Notes under the pieces: model-generated | The model's database searches: none | Told to the model about the DNA's origin: nothing | What the model saw: only the letters and a program-made list of their open reading frames with translations | Part shown: in pieces, positions 33,560 through 42,179 of the stretch | Numbering within the stretch: the stretch's first letter is position 1 | Layout: each line of letters opens with the position of its first letter | Translations under genes and position numbers: made by a program | Assembly: GCF_002943525.1 (NCBI RefSeq) | Contig: NZ_CP025394.1 | Coordinates: 5,704,001-5,768,000, forward strand | Direction: 5' to 3' | Length of the DNA stretch: 64,000 bases | Source: Kitasatospora sp. MMS16-BH015 | Lineage (GTDB): Bacteria; Actinomycetota; Actinomycetes; Streptomycetales; Streptomycetaceae

Positions 33560-33855
33560 GGGGCAACCGCCCTCTTCCGCTTCCTTTTGGGATGTGTGGA
33601 CAGCGGGGATTAAGGCTACGCCTCCCCAGAGTGATCGCGCAGTCCCCAGCGGGCAGGCGTCACCCAGATCACAGTGCCGACCGTTATTTTGGCCGAAAAC
33701 GAGTGTTAGAAATCTCCGCCGACGGGGAACCCGTGGGCTCCCTATCAGTGACGAAACTATCCAAAACCGGACAAAAAAGCAGCTCTGCACCCGAACAGAA
33801 GATCTGACGGAGTCCTTACGCGTGCCGTGTCCCAGTTCTGTGACAGATGTGTGGG

Positions 33856-35019
33856 TTACGGGCGCAAGGCCGACTCACCCGGGAGAGCGACCTCGATCCG
33901 GCACCCCGTGGCCGACTCGGCCACCCGGATCCGCCCGCCGTGCAGGTCGACGGCCCAGCGGGCGATCGCCAAGCCCAGCCCGGTGCCGCCGTCGGAGCCC
34001 GGCCCCTGGGCCGTCGCGGTGCCGCTGCGGCCGAACCGCTCGAACACCCGGGAGCGGTCCTGGACGGGGATGCCCGGCCCCTCGTCGGTGACGGCCAGCA
34101 GCAGCCCGCCCGGCTCCTCGCCCGGCCGGGCCAGCACCGTCACGGTGCCGCCGGAAGGGGAGTGCTTGCAGGCGTTGTCGACCAGGTTGGCCACCACCTG
34201 GTGCAGCCGCTCCGGATCCGCCACCCCGGTCAGGTCGGCCGGCTCGACCTCCAGCCGCAGCCGGACGTCGTCCCGCCGCCCGTACGCCCCGCCGGCCGTC
34301 GCCCCGTCCACCGAGACCCCGCGCAGCACCCCGGCCAGGAAGCCCTGCACCTCGAACCGGCGGGCGTCCAGCGGCACCACGCCGCCGTCCAGCTTGGAGA
34401 GGTCCAGCAGGTGGCTGACCAGCCGCCCGAGCCGCTCGGTCTGCTCCAGGGCGGTGCCCAGGGTCTTCGGATCGGGCTGCACCACGCCGTCCACCACGTT
34501 CTCCAGCACGGCGCGCAGCGCGGCGATCGGCGTGCGCAGCTCGTGCGAGACGTTGGCGACCAGCTCGCGGCGGTGCCGGTCGGCGGCCTCCAGGTCACCG
34601 GCCATCCGGTTGAAGGTCTCGGCCAGCTCGCCGATCTCGTCCCGCGAGGAGACCTCGACCCGGCGGCTGTAGTCGCCGCCGGCCATCGCGCGGGCGGCGG
34701 CCGTCATGTCGCGCAGCGGGGCGGTCAGCCCGTGCGCGAGGAACTGCATGAAGAGCAGCGAGGCGATCATCGAGAAGATCATGATGATCCGGATCTGGGT
34801 CTCGGACCTGGTCGCCACCACGGCCATGCCGGTGGCCAGGAAGACCGAGACGATCACCAGCAGGGCGAGCTTGCCCTTGATCGAGCGGACCGGATCGAGC
34901 GGCCGGATGTCGGCCCAGACCCGCCGTGCGGCGCGCACGGCCAGCCCTCGGCGCGGGCCCTCGCCCGCGCTCTCCCCGTCGTGCAGCTGTGAGCCGCTGC
35001 GCTGCTGTGGAAAGGTCAT
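33856..35019 (-). CDS. Two-component sensor histidine kinase
   Basis: A 387-residue membrane kinase. Two adjacent helices (LALLVIVSVFLATGMAVVAT and MIFSMIASLLFMQFLAHGL) leave only a few residues outside, so it senses in or near the membrane. Then HAMP (APLRDMTAAARAMAGGDYSR), HisKA with ELVANVSHELRTPIAALRAV, and HATPase_c with NLVDNACKHSPSGG, VTDEGPGIP and GGTGLGLAIARW. It follows the response regulator gene by 86 bp on the same strand. The signal is unknown; the pair sits between kgd and lon-side genes as in S. coelicolor. Confidence 0.92.
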   Translation of the reverse strand: MTFPQQRSGSQLHDGESAGEGPRRGLAVRAARRVWADIRPLDPVRSIKGKLALLVIVSVFLATGMAVVATRSETQIRIIMIFSMIASLLFMQFLAHGLTAPLRDMTAAARAMAGGDYSRRVEVSSRDEIGELAETFNRMAGDLEAADRHRRELVANVSHELRTPIAALRAVLENVVDGVVQPDPKTLGTALEQTERLGRLVSHLLDLSKLDGGVVPLDARRFEVQGFLAGVLRGVSVDGATAGGAYGRRDDVRLRLEVEPADLTGVADPERLHQVVANLVDNACKHSPSGGTVTVLARPGEEPGGLLLAVTDEGPGIPVQDRSRVFERFGRSGTATAQGPGSDGGTGLGLAIARWAVDLHGGRIRVAESATGCRIEVALPGESALRP

Positions 35020-35104
35020 GTCGCCTCTGAGTCATCCCCCCGCGAAATGCTCGGTCAGTGACGGTGGACGTAGGGCCCCCCGGTGGCCCGAACGCCCGGT
35101 GCCA

Positions 35105-35845
35105 CTACTGCGAGAGGGGTGCCTCCAGGGCGTACCCGACTCCGTGCACCGTGCGGATCCAGCTCGCGCCGATCTTCCGGCGCAGCGCCTTCACGTGGCT
35201 GTCGACCGTGCGGGTGCCCGAGGCGTCCGTCCAGTCCCAGACCTCCGCGAGCAGCTGCTCACGGGTGAGCACCGCGCGCGGCTGCGCCGCCAGGCAGGCC
35301 AGCAGGTCGAACTCGGTGGGCGTCAGGTGCACGTCGCCCGAGCCGAGCCGGACCCGGCGCTGCACATGGTCGATCTCCAGCTCGCCGAAGCGCAAGCTGC
35401 CGAGCGCCGGCGTGCGGGCCGCCTGCTGGGCGCGCTCCACGCGGCGCAGCAGCACGTTGACCCGGGCCGCGAGCTCGCGCATCGAGAACGGCTTGGTCAT
35501 GTAGTCGTCCGCACCGACCCCGAGGCCGACCAGTAGGTCCGTCTCGTCGTCCCGCGCGGTCAGCATCAGGACGGGCACCGGGCGCTGCGCCTGGATCCGG
35601 CGGCACACCTCCAGGCCGTCGAAGCCGGGCAGCATCACGTCGAGCACGACGAGGTCCGGCTGCCAGGTGTGGAAGCCGTCCACCGCGCCGGGCCCGTCGT
35701 GGGCCACGGCGACCTTGAACCCCTCCGCGCCCAGCCGGGCCGCGATCGACTCGGCGATCGTGGGTTCGTCCTCGACGACGAGCACGCGTCGTTGTGTGCT
35801 CACCGCGCCGTTGCTGGTGTCCTGCTGAATGTCTGTCACGGTCAC
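35105..35845 (-). CDS. OmpR/PhoB-type response regulator
   Basis: A 246-residue regulator from the GTG at 35845 (a second GTG at 35839 is equally possible). Receiver: VLVVEDEPTIAESIAARL, phospho-acceptor aspartate in LVVLDVMLPGFDG, conserved Thr/Lys in MLTARDD and DYMTKPFSM. Output: winged helix with LTPTEFDLLACLAAQPRAVL and GTRTVDSHVKALRRKI. It should bind direct repeats in target promoters once phosphorylated by the downstream kinase. Targets unknown. Confidence 0.92.
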   Translation of the reverse strand: MTVTDIQQDTSNGAVSTQRRVLVVEDEPTIAESIAARLGAEGFKVAVAHDGPGAVDGFHTWQPDLVVLDVMLPGFDGLEVCRRIQAQRPVPVLMLTARDDETDLLVGLGVGADDYMTKPFSMRELAARVNVLLRRVERAQQAARTPALGSLRFGELEIDHVQRRVRLGSGDVHLTPTEFDLLACLAAQPRAVLTREQLLAEVWDWTDASGTRTVDSHVKALRRKIGASWIRTVHGVGYALEAPLSQ

Positions 35846-36287
35846 GCCACCGCCCCCAGGGCTACGGGCCGGCTGCCTGTGGGGACAGCGGGCTCCGCTC
35901 GTAGTCGTCTTGTTCCGTCGTGGGCTGTGCCCCGCCAGCGAGCGTACGGACACCGCTGGTGTCCTGGCAGGTCAACCGGACATTTCCGGCCCGGGCGGCG
36001 GGTGCCGGACCTGGTCGGGACGGGGCACGGGGCGATACCTTACCCGGCAAAAATATCGCCCGTAACGGTGCGTATGCCGCTGATGGGATGGCACACTCCT
36101 CAGCAGCGGGGCTACTGGTCCGTAAACAGAGGGCGGCTCCGGGCCGCGGTGAGGGCCGGGGCGCCGGCTCTTCAAGCGATCTTCACAGCGCATCCTCAGC
36201 CGGCTCTCAGAAGTGCCACGTACCGTGGGCACGACAAGTTGCTGGCAGCGAAGTCCGGGGGGCGGAACAGCTGGGAGTGGAGGCGAC

Positions 36288-37040
36288 ATGTCACAGGCGC
36301 AGAGCGAGACCGCGCGGCCCCGTGAGTCGGGGCCGCTCGCCGAGACGCTGGTGCCTTACGGCGGCCTCCGCTACGGGCTCCGGTACGGCGTGCTCGGTCG
36401 GGTGATCGGCGTCGTGCCGACGCCCAGGCGCAACCGCTTCGCGCTCGGTTACCTCCTCGTGCTGCTCGGGACGACCCTCTTCGCCCGCTGCGCCGACCCC
36501 GACCTGGTGCACCGCCTCCAGGCCATCTCCAGCACCGACGGCCACAACCTGCTGCACCGCCCGATCGTCTCGCTGCTCTGCAGCGGCCTCTGGGTGGCCG
36601 GCCCGCTCTGGATGCCCTACCTCTGGGCCTTCGCCCTCACCGTCGCCCCGCTCGAACGCCGGGTCGGCGCCTGGCGGGCCGCCGCGGTCTTCGCGGCCGG
36701 CCACGTGATCGCCACCCTCATCTCCCAGGCCGTGGTCGCCATCGCCGTGGCCACCGGCAGCATGGGCGACGCCGCCCTGGACTCCCTGGACATCGGCGTC
36801 AGCTACGGCGTGCTCGCCAGCCTCGGCGCACTCGCCGGCCTGCTCCGGCCGGGCGGGCGGGTCGTCGCCCTCGGCGTGGCCGCCGTGATGATCGGCCACC
36901 AGCTGGCCGACGGCACCGACCTGGTGACGGGCGTCGGGCACCCGGTGGCGCTCCTGGTCGGGGTGGGGCTCTGGCGCTGGCTCCGGGGCGGACCCCGGGC
37001 CCCGTGGAGGCTCCGGCGTCTGGTCCTTGCTGGGGCGTGA
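36288..37040 (+). CDS. Rhomboid-like membrane protein
   Basis: A 250-residue protein with a 50-residue polar start and about six helices from 52 onward. DGHNLLHRPIVSLLCSGLWV and LTVAPLERRVGAWRAAAVFA are the pattern of actinobacterial rhomboid-like proteins. The place of the rhomboid GxSG serine reads GVSYGV, and histidines lie in the last helices (MIGHQLADGTD), so a catalytic pair is possible but the second glycine is missing. It may be a protease or a pseudoenzyme. The ATG has GGAGG six bases upstream. The gene before it is divergent; a palindromic repeat follows. Confidence 0.72.
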   Translation: MSQAQSETARPRESGPLAETLVPYGGLRYGLRYGVLGRVIGVVPTPRRNRFALGYLLVLLGTTLFARCADPDLVHRLQAISSTDGHNLLHRPIVSLLCSGLWVAGPLWMPYLWAFALTVAPLERRVGAWRAAAVFAAGHVIATLISQAVVAIAVATGSMGDAALDSLDIGVSYGVLASLGALAGLLRPGGRVVALGVAAVMIGHQLADGTDLVTGVGHPVALLVGVGLWRWLRGGPRAPWRLRRLVLAGA

Positions 37041-37049
37041 TCTTAAGTT

Positions 37050-37198
37050 GGGGGCGCGGGGAACGGCGCGGCCGACCCTGCACTCTGCTGCTGTCTTACC
37101 GGGATGCCCACTTGCACTATCCGTTGACGGTGCAGGTGGGCATCTCTGCGATCTTCACGGCGCGCTCCTTCCGCTTCGCGCAGTTCCCCGCGCCCCTG
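37050..37198. repeat. Composite palindromic repeat with nested hairpin (copy 1)
   Basis: Outer arms GGGGGCGCGGGGAAC...GCGCG (37050-37071) and CGCGCAGTTCCCCGCGCCCC (37178-37196) enclose an inner stem GATGCCCACTTGCAC (37103-37117) / GTGCAGGTGGGCATC (37130-37144) with one mismatch. The inner module, including the CTGTCTTAC before it, is nearly identical to that at 43791-43836. Confidence 0.85.
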
Positions 37199-37256
37199 GG
37201 GGATTGTTGTTCTCTCAGAGTGAACAGTGGGGCGGGAACAATCCGGGATCGCCAAA

Positions 37257-37277
37257 CCTTAGTCAGGTCAACTCAAC
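37257..37277 (+). promoter_or_regulatory. HAIR-like HspR box upstream of lon
   Basis: CCTTAGT, seven bases, ACTCAAC fits the HspR operator CTTGAGT-N7-ACTCAAG at 11 of 14 positions. It ends 21 bases before the lon ATG. HspR repression of lon through a HAIR box is known in Streptomyces; this site suggests the same control. An overlapping inverted repeat AGTCAG/CTGACT (37261-37266, 37282-37287) is also present. Confidence 0.65.
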
Positions 37278-37298
37278 TTCGCTGACTGGGGAGAGATC

Positions 37299-39743
37299 AT
37301 GGCATCGACGTCCACTCCGCTCACTCTGCCTGTGCTGCCGCTCGACGACGAGGTCGTGCTCCCCGGCATGGTCGTGCCGCTGGATCTGAAGGACACCGAG
37401 GTGCGGGCCGCCGTGGAGGCCGCCCGGGCCGGGGCCCAGGGCGGGAAGCCGCTGGTGCTGCTGGTGCCCCGGCTGGACGGCTCGTACGCGGCGGTCGGCA
37501 CCTTGGCCTCCGTCGAGCAGGTCGGGCGGCTGGCCGACGGGGAGCCGGCCGCGCTGGTGCGGGCGGTGCGAAGGGTGCGGATCGGCGCCGGTACCACGGG
37601 GCCGGGGGCCGCGCTCTGGGTGGAGACCAGTGCGTTCCGAGAGTCCGACGCCGGGCTGCCGGTGGCCGGGCGGGCCGCCGAGCTGGTGAAGGAGTACAAG
37701 GCGCTGACCACGCAGTGGCTGCGCAAGCGCGGTGCCTGGCAGGTGGTCGACCGGGTGGCCCAGATCGAGGGCATCGGCGAGTTGGCCGACCAGATCGGGT
37801 ACGCGCCGTTCGCCACCGCCGAGCAGAAGCTCAAGGTGCTGCTGGAGGCCGACCAGGTGGCCCGCCTGGAGTTCGCGCTGGGCCTGCTGCGCGACCACCT
37901 CGCCGAGGAGGAGGTCAACGACACCATCCGCAAGGACGTGGAGGAGGGCGTCGCCAAGCAGCAGAAGGAGTTCCTGCTCCGCCGCCAGCTGGAGGCCGTC
38001 CGCAAGGAGCTGGCCGAGCTGAACGGCGAGGCCGTCGACGAGGAGGGCGACTACCGGGCCCGGGTCGAGGCCGCCGACCTGCCCGAGAAGGTGCGGGAGG
38101 CCGCGCTCAAGGAGGTCGACAAGCTGGAGCGCTCCTCCGACCAGTCGCCGGAGGGCTCCTGGATCCGCACCTGGCTGGACACCGTCCTGGAGCTGCCCTG
38201 GAACGAGCGCAGCGAGCACGCGTACGACATCCAGGGCGCGCGGGCGGTGCTGGACGCCGACCATGCGGGCCTGGGCGACGTGAAGGACCGGATCGTCGAG
38301 TACCTGGCCGTGCGCAAGCGCCGGGCCGACCAGGGGCTCGGGCTGGTCGGCGGGCGTGGATCAGAAGGGGCGGCGCGTAGCGCCTCGGTTGAGGGTGGTG
38401 GTGGGCGACGGGCGGGCGGCGCGGTGCTGGCGCTGGTCGGGCCGCCCGGGGTGGGCAAGACCTCGCTGGGTGAGTCGGTCGCCCGGGCGATGGGGCGTGA
38501 CTTCGTCCGGGTCGCGCTCGGCGGCGTGCGGGACGAGGCCGAGATCCGGGGCCACCGCCGCACCTACGTCGGCGCGCTGCCGGGCCGCATCGTGCGGGCG
38601 ATCAAGGAGGCCGGCTCGATGAACCCGGTCGTGCTGCTCGACGAGATCGACAAGGTCGGCTCCGACTACCGGGGCGACCCGGCGGCGGCGCTGCTCGAGG
38701 TGCTCGACCCGGCGCAGAACCACACCTTCCGCGACCACTACCTGGAGGTCGAGCTCGACCTCTCCGACGTGGTCTTCCTGGCCACCGCCAACGTGCTGGA
38801 GGCCATCCCCGAGGCGCTGCTCGACCGGATGGAGCTGGTGCGCCTCGACGGCTACACCGAGGACGAGAAGGTGGTCATCGCCCGTGACCACCTGCTGCCC
38901 CGGCAGCTGGAGCGGGCCGGGCTGAAGCCCGAGGAGATCACCGTCGAGGAGGCGGCGCTCCGGCTGCTCGCGGGGGAGTACACCCGCGAGGCGGGCGTCC
39001 GCAACCTGGAGCGCTCGGTGGCCCGCATCCTGCGGAAGATCGCTGCGCAGAGCGAGCTGGGCGAGCGCGAGCTGCCCACCACCGTCGGCGCGGCCGACCT
39101 GCGCGGCCTGATCGGGCGTCCGCACCACACCCCCGAGTCCGCCCAGGAGCCGGCCGAGCGGCGCACCGCGGTGCCGGGCGTGGCCACCGGCCTGGCCGTC
39201 ACCGGCGCGGGCGGCGACGTCCTCTACATCGAGGCCTCGCTGGCCGACGCCGAGACCGGCGGCACCGGCCTGACCCTGACCGGTCAGCTGGGCGACGTGA
39301 TGAAGGAGTCCGCGCACATCGCGCTCTCCTACCTGCGTTCGCGCGGCGCCGAGCTGGAGCTGCCGGTCACCGGCCTGCGGGAGCGCGGCATCCACCTGCA
39401 CGTGCCGGCCGGTGCCGTCCCCAAGGACGGCCCGAGCGCCGGCATCACCATGACCACGGCGCTGGCCTCCCTGCTCTCCGGCCGCCGCGTCCGCCCCGAG
39501 GTGGCCATGACCGGTGAGGTCTCGCTGACCGGCCGCGTGCTCCCGATCGGCGGGGTCAAGCAGAAGCTCCTCGCCGCCGACCGCGCCGGGCTCACCACGG
39601 TGATCATCCCCAAGCGCAACGAGGCGGATCTGGACGACGTCCCGGCCGAGGTGCTGGCCCGCCTCACGGTCCATCCCGTCGCCGATGTCCGGGAGGTCCT
39701 GGAGCTGGCCCTGGACTCCGCGGAGGTGCTGATCCGGGCGTGA
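37299..39743 (+). CDS. lon: ATP-dependent protease Lon
   Basis: An 814-residue LonA protease. The N-terminal substrate domain begins LTLPVLPLDDEVVLPGMVVP; the AAA module has Walker A GPPGVGKTSLGES and Walker B NPVVLLDEIDKVGSD; the protease domain has the serine in PKDGPSAGITMTTALAS and the lysine in IGGVKQKLLAADRAG. It degrades misfolded and regulatory proteins in the cytoplasm. A Gly/Arg/Ser-rich insert just before Walker A (about residues 350-377) is unusual and its codons are less biased than the flanks. Induced by heat through HspR in relatives. The ATG has GGGGAGAG upstream. Confidence 0.97.
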   Translation: MASTSTPLTLPVLPLDDEVVLPGMVVPLDLKDTEVRAAVEAARAGAQGGKPLVLLVPRLDGSYAAVGTLASVEQVGRLADGEPAALVRAVRRVRIGAGTTGPGAALWVETSAFRESDAGLPVAGRAAELVKEYKALTTQWLRKRGAWQVVDRVAQIEGIGELADQIGYAPFATAEQKLKVLLEADQVARLEFALGLLRDHLAEEEVNDTIRKDVEEGVAKQQKEFLLRRQLEAVRKELAELNGEAVDEEGDYRARVEAADLPEKVREAALKEVDKLERSSDQSPEGSWIRTWLDTVLELPWNERSEHAYDIQGARAVLDADHAGLGDVKDRIVEYLAVRKRRADQGLGLVGGRGSEGAARSASVEGGGGRRAGGAVLALVGPPGVGKTSLGESVARAMGRDFVRVALGGVRDEAEIRGHRRTYVGALPGRIVRAIKEAGSMNPVVLLDEIDKVGSDYRGDPAAALLEVLDPAQNHTFRDHYLEVELDLSDVVFLATANVLEAIPEALLDRMELVRLDGYTEDEKVVIARDHLLPRQLERAGLKPEEITVEEAALRLLAGEYTREAGVRNLERSVARILRKIAAQSELGERELPTTVGAADLRGLIGRPHHTPESAQEPAERRTAVPGVATGLAVTGAGGDVLYIEASLADAETGGTGLTLTGQLGDVMKESAHIALSYLRSRGAELELPVTGLRERGIHLHVPAGAVPKDGPSAGITMTTALASLLSGRRVRPEVAMTGEVSLTGRVLPIGGVKQKLLAADRAGLTTVIIPKRNEADLDDVPAEVLARLTVHPVADVREVLELALDSAEVLIRA

Positions 39744-39747
39744 CCGT

Positions 39748-39792
39748 CAGGGGCGCGGGGCTCTGCTCGTCGACTGGGGCTCCGCGCCCCTG
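39748..39792. repeat. Short member of the GC-rich palindrome family after lon
   Basis: CAGGGGCGCGG (39748-39758) and CCGCGCCCCTG (39782-39792) form an 11-base stem five bases after the lon stop, with the same arm core as the longer repeats at 37050, 43739 and 47212. Probably the lon terminator. Confidence 0.7.
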
Positions 39793-39849
39793 GACAGAGG
39801 TTTCCCGCGCCGTCACACGGCTCTCATCCGCTCGTGCGAGACTGCCGAA

Positions 39850-40371
39850 ATGCCGTCACCTACACAACGGGCCCTGGCCCTGGTGCCCGAACGGGTGCGA
39901 CCCCTGCTGGTGCGTCACCGCAAGCTGGTGAAGTTCCTGCTGGTGGGCGGGACCTGCTTCGTGCTGACGATGGTCGTCAACTTCGCGCTGAAGCTCACGG
40001 TGCTGAAGGAGAAGCCGGTCATCGCATTGACCATCGCCACGGTCCTGGCGACGGTGGTCAGCTACGCGCTGAACCGGCAGTGGGCCTTCCGGGCGAACGG
40101 GCGCCAGCGCGAGGCGGTGCTGTTCTTCGTGGTGAGCGGGCTCGCGATCCTGGTCAACGACGCGCCGCTGGCCCTCTCCCGGTACGTGTTCGACCTGCGG
40201 GAGCCGGACGTGAGCCACTTCGGGCAGGAGGTGGCGGACTTCCTCAGCGGGATGATCGTCGGCACCCTGCTGGCGATGGTCTTCCGGTACTGGGCGATGA
40301 AGCGCTGGGTCTTCCTGCCGGACACGCCGCCGGCCCCGGCCGGGAGGCCGGAGCCGGAACGGGTGCCGTAG
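39850..40371 (+). CDS. GtrA-family membrane protein
   Basis: A 173-residue protein with four membrane helices. KFLLVGGTCFVLTMVVNFAL, ATVVSYALNRQWAFR and FRYWAMKRWVF are GtrA/DPMS signatures. Family members help flip polyprenyl-linked sugars or take part in wall polysaccharide and teichoic acid decoration. No glycosyltransferase gene is adjacent. It ends three bases from the convergent YhgE-like gene, with no room for a terminator between. Confidence 0.88.
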   Translation: MPSPTQRALALVPERVRPLLVRHRKLVKFLLVGGTCFVLTMVVNFALKLTVLKEKPVIALTIATVLATVVSYALNRQWAFRANGRQREAVLFFVVSGLAILVNDAPLALSRYVFDLREPDVSHFGQEVADFLSGMIVGTLLAMVFRYWAMKRWVFLPDTPPAPAGRPEPERVP

Positions 40372-40374
40372 CGG

Positions 40375-41424
40375 TCAGTCCTGGCCGCTCAGGGCCGGGC
40401 GGCCCAGCCGGGGCTTGCGGACCACCGCGACCAGGGTGACCAGGATGCCGATCAGCGCCCAGACGAAGAGCACCAGCAGCGGCATCCCGATGTTGGTGCC
40501 GCCGAAGTAGGCGATCGAGCGGGCCACGTCGGTGCCGGCCCCGTTGGGGATCCAGGCGCCGATCGCCCGCCAGAAGGTCGGCATCATCGGTGGCGGGAAG
40601 ACGCCACCCGCGCTCGGGTTGCCGAGCACCACGAAGACCAGCACGGCCAACCCGATGCCGATGATGTCGAAGAGCGACTGCATCGCCATGGTGATGGCGC
40701 CGACCGAGAAGACCACCAGCGCGCCCAGGCCGTACAGGCCCCAGAGCGAGCCGGGCAGCGCGTTCAGCACCGGCCCGACGATCACCGCGCCGCCGATGCC
40801 CGCCGCGACCGAGTAGAGCGCGAGCACGCCCAGCCGGATGACCGCCCGGTTGCCGTTGGCCGGCCGGGCCCCGGCGCTGATGCCGAGGATCGAGGCGACC
40901 AGGTAGCCGCCGACGCACCAGCCGATCACCAGGTAGAAGGAGGAGAGCCCGTTGGCGTCGCCCTTGGCCAGCGGGATGACGTTCTCCACCTGCACGGTGC
41001 GGCCCTGGGCCTGGTCGAGGGCGGTCACGACCGTGGTGGCGGCCCGAGCGGCGGCCGGGCCGCGCGCGTCGGCGACGAGCAGGGTGTCCTGGGTGCCAGT
41101 GGGGTTGAAGACCAGGGCGGCGTAGAGCTTCTGGTCCTTGATCCGCTGGGTGGCGGTGGCCGCGTCCGGGGCGGTGCTCGCCTTCACCGCCTCGTTCGGC
41201 ACCTGCTCCAGCGCGCCCACCAGCTTGGGGGCCACCTGCGGCGGGGCGACCACGGCGACCGAGAGCTCGTGCGGCTTGGGGCTGTGCAGCGCGCCGACGT
41301 ACGAGGTGATGAACCCGAGCTGGAGCAGCAGGACGCCGATCACCAGCAGGGCCGCACGCGGGGTGACAGCTCCCTTGAGTTCGCCGAGGAATCCCCTGTC
41401 CGGTCGTTCCACTCGCTGGGCCAT
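40375..41424 (-). CDS. YhgE/Pip-like ABC-2-type membrane protein (DUF3533)
   Basis: A 349-residue protein: one N-terminal helix (ALLVIGVLLLQLGFITSYVG), an external domain (about 50-175) and five or six C-terminal helices from about 180, the layout of DUF3533/YhgE-type ABC-2 permease relatives. PPPMMPTFWRAIGAWIPNGA is the typical late loop. No ATPase is encoded beside it. It is divergent from a MarR gene with a palindrome between, so it is probably MarR-controlled and involved in export or envelope stress. ATG at 41424 follows GGAG. Confidence 0.8.
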   Translation of the reverse strand: MAQRVERPDRGFLGELKGAVTPRAALLVIGVLLLQLGFITSYVGALHSPKPHELSVAVVAPPQVAPKLVGALEQVPNEAVKASTAPDAATATQRIKDQKLYAALVFNPTGTQDTLLVADARGPAAARAATTVVTALDQAQGRTVQVENVIPLAKGDANGLSSFYLVIGWCVGGYLVASILGISAGARPANGNRAVIRLGVLALYSVAAGIGGAVIVGPVLNALPGSLWGLYGLGALVVFSVGAITMAMQSLFDIIGIGLAVLVFVVLGNPSAGGVFPPPMMPTFWRAIGAWIPNGAGTDVARSIAYFGGTNIGMPLLVLFVWALIGILVTLVAVVRKPRLGRPALSGQD

Positions 41425-41488
41425 CGAGGTGCGCTCCCATCGGTCGTTCCGGCGGCCCGGAACGGTGCTAATCGGACAGAACGGATAC

Positions 41489-41501
41489 TTCATATCATGA
41501 A
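41489..41501. promoter_or_regulatory. Palindrome between the YhgE-like and marR genes
   Basis: TTCATATCATGAA (five-base arms, 41489-41501) sits in the 143-bp divergent region and is the most AT-rich stretch there. Likely promoter/operator for one or both genes; it does not share the GTTGCC core seen before the MFS gene. Confidence 0.4.
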
Positions 41502-41567
41502 ACAGTTGCCGGACGTGGGAGGCGTGCCGGGCGGGACGGGGGCGCGCCCTACGGGATACTGGGCGCC

Positions 41568-42062
41568 ATGACTGCTGCTGGCCGGAAGAGTGACGAGGTG
41601 GCGGCCGAGGAGGCGTTCCTGGCGGTGGAGCGCGAGGTGGCGGTGCTGTTCCGGCGCGGCCGGGCCCGGACGGCGGAGATGTCCCGGCGGGTGCACCCGG
41701 CGCTGGAGGGCGTCGCGTACAGCCTGCTCGGCCACATCGAGGAGACCGGCCCGGTGCGGCTGACCGACATCGGCCTGCACTTCGGCGTGGGCAAGCCGAC
41801 CATCAGCCGGCAGATCAAGGCCCTGGAGGGGCTCGGCCTGGTGGTCCGCGAGGTCGACCCGCTGGACCGGCGCTCCTCGCTGGTCTCGCTCACCGCGGAC
41901 GGCGCCGAGCGGTACCGCCGGGCCCGGGAGGGGCGGATGGCGCGGTTCCGCGCGCTGATGGCCACCTGGCAGACGGTGGACGTGGAGCGGTTCGCCGAGC
42001 TGCTGGAGCGGTTCAACGAGCTGACCGGCGAGGTGGACGTCCGACGGCTCGACGGGAGCTGA
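41568..42062 (+). CDS. MarR-family regulator
   Basis: A 164-residue MarR protein: a dimerisation helix region, then the winged helix VRLTDIGLHFGVGKPTISRQIKALEGLGLV and wing DPLDRRSSLVSLTADGAERY. It lies between a divergent YhgE-like gene and a downstream DHA2 exporter 117 bp away. MarR proteins of this arrangement repress neighbouring efflux genes until they bind a small aromatic ligand. Two GTTGCC palindromes before the exporter are the probable operators. Confidence 0.9.
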   Translation: MTAAGRKSDEVAAEEAFLAVEREVAVLFRRGRARTAEMSRRVHPALEGVAYSLLGHIEETGPVRLTDIGLHFGVGKPTISRQIKALEGLGLVVREVDPLDRRSSLVSLTADGAERYRRAREGRMARFRALMATWQTVDVERFAELLERFNELTGEVDVRRLDGS

Positions 42063-42110
42063 CCGAGTAGGGGCGGTGTTCGGCCGCCAGGGTCCTTTGG
42101 CTTGAAAAAT

Positions 42111-42154
42111 GTTGCCTAAGTCAACCATCTCGGATTATGGTTGCCCAAGGCAAC
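42111..42154 (+). promoter_or_regulatory. Twin GTTGCC palindromes before the MFS exporter
   Basis: GTTGCCTAAGTCAAC (42111-42125) and GTTGCCCAAGGCAAC (42140-42154, a perfect palindrome around CAA) are 29 bp apart and lie 26-69 bp before the exporter ATG. The intervening GGATTATGG may hold the -10 element. The spacing puts both sites on nearly the same face of DNA. MarR binding is inferred. Confidence 0.65.
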
Positions 42155-42179
42155 GAAATCTCAGGCCGGAGGATCCCAG

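Noticed and set aside
29507..33613. A 1,368-codon open frame on the plus strand
   Set aside because: It is the antisense shadow of kgd and the DUF6104 gene; the composition is His/Arg/Val/Leu-rich with no domain, as expected from high third-position GC.
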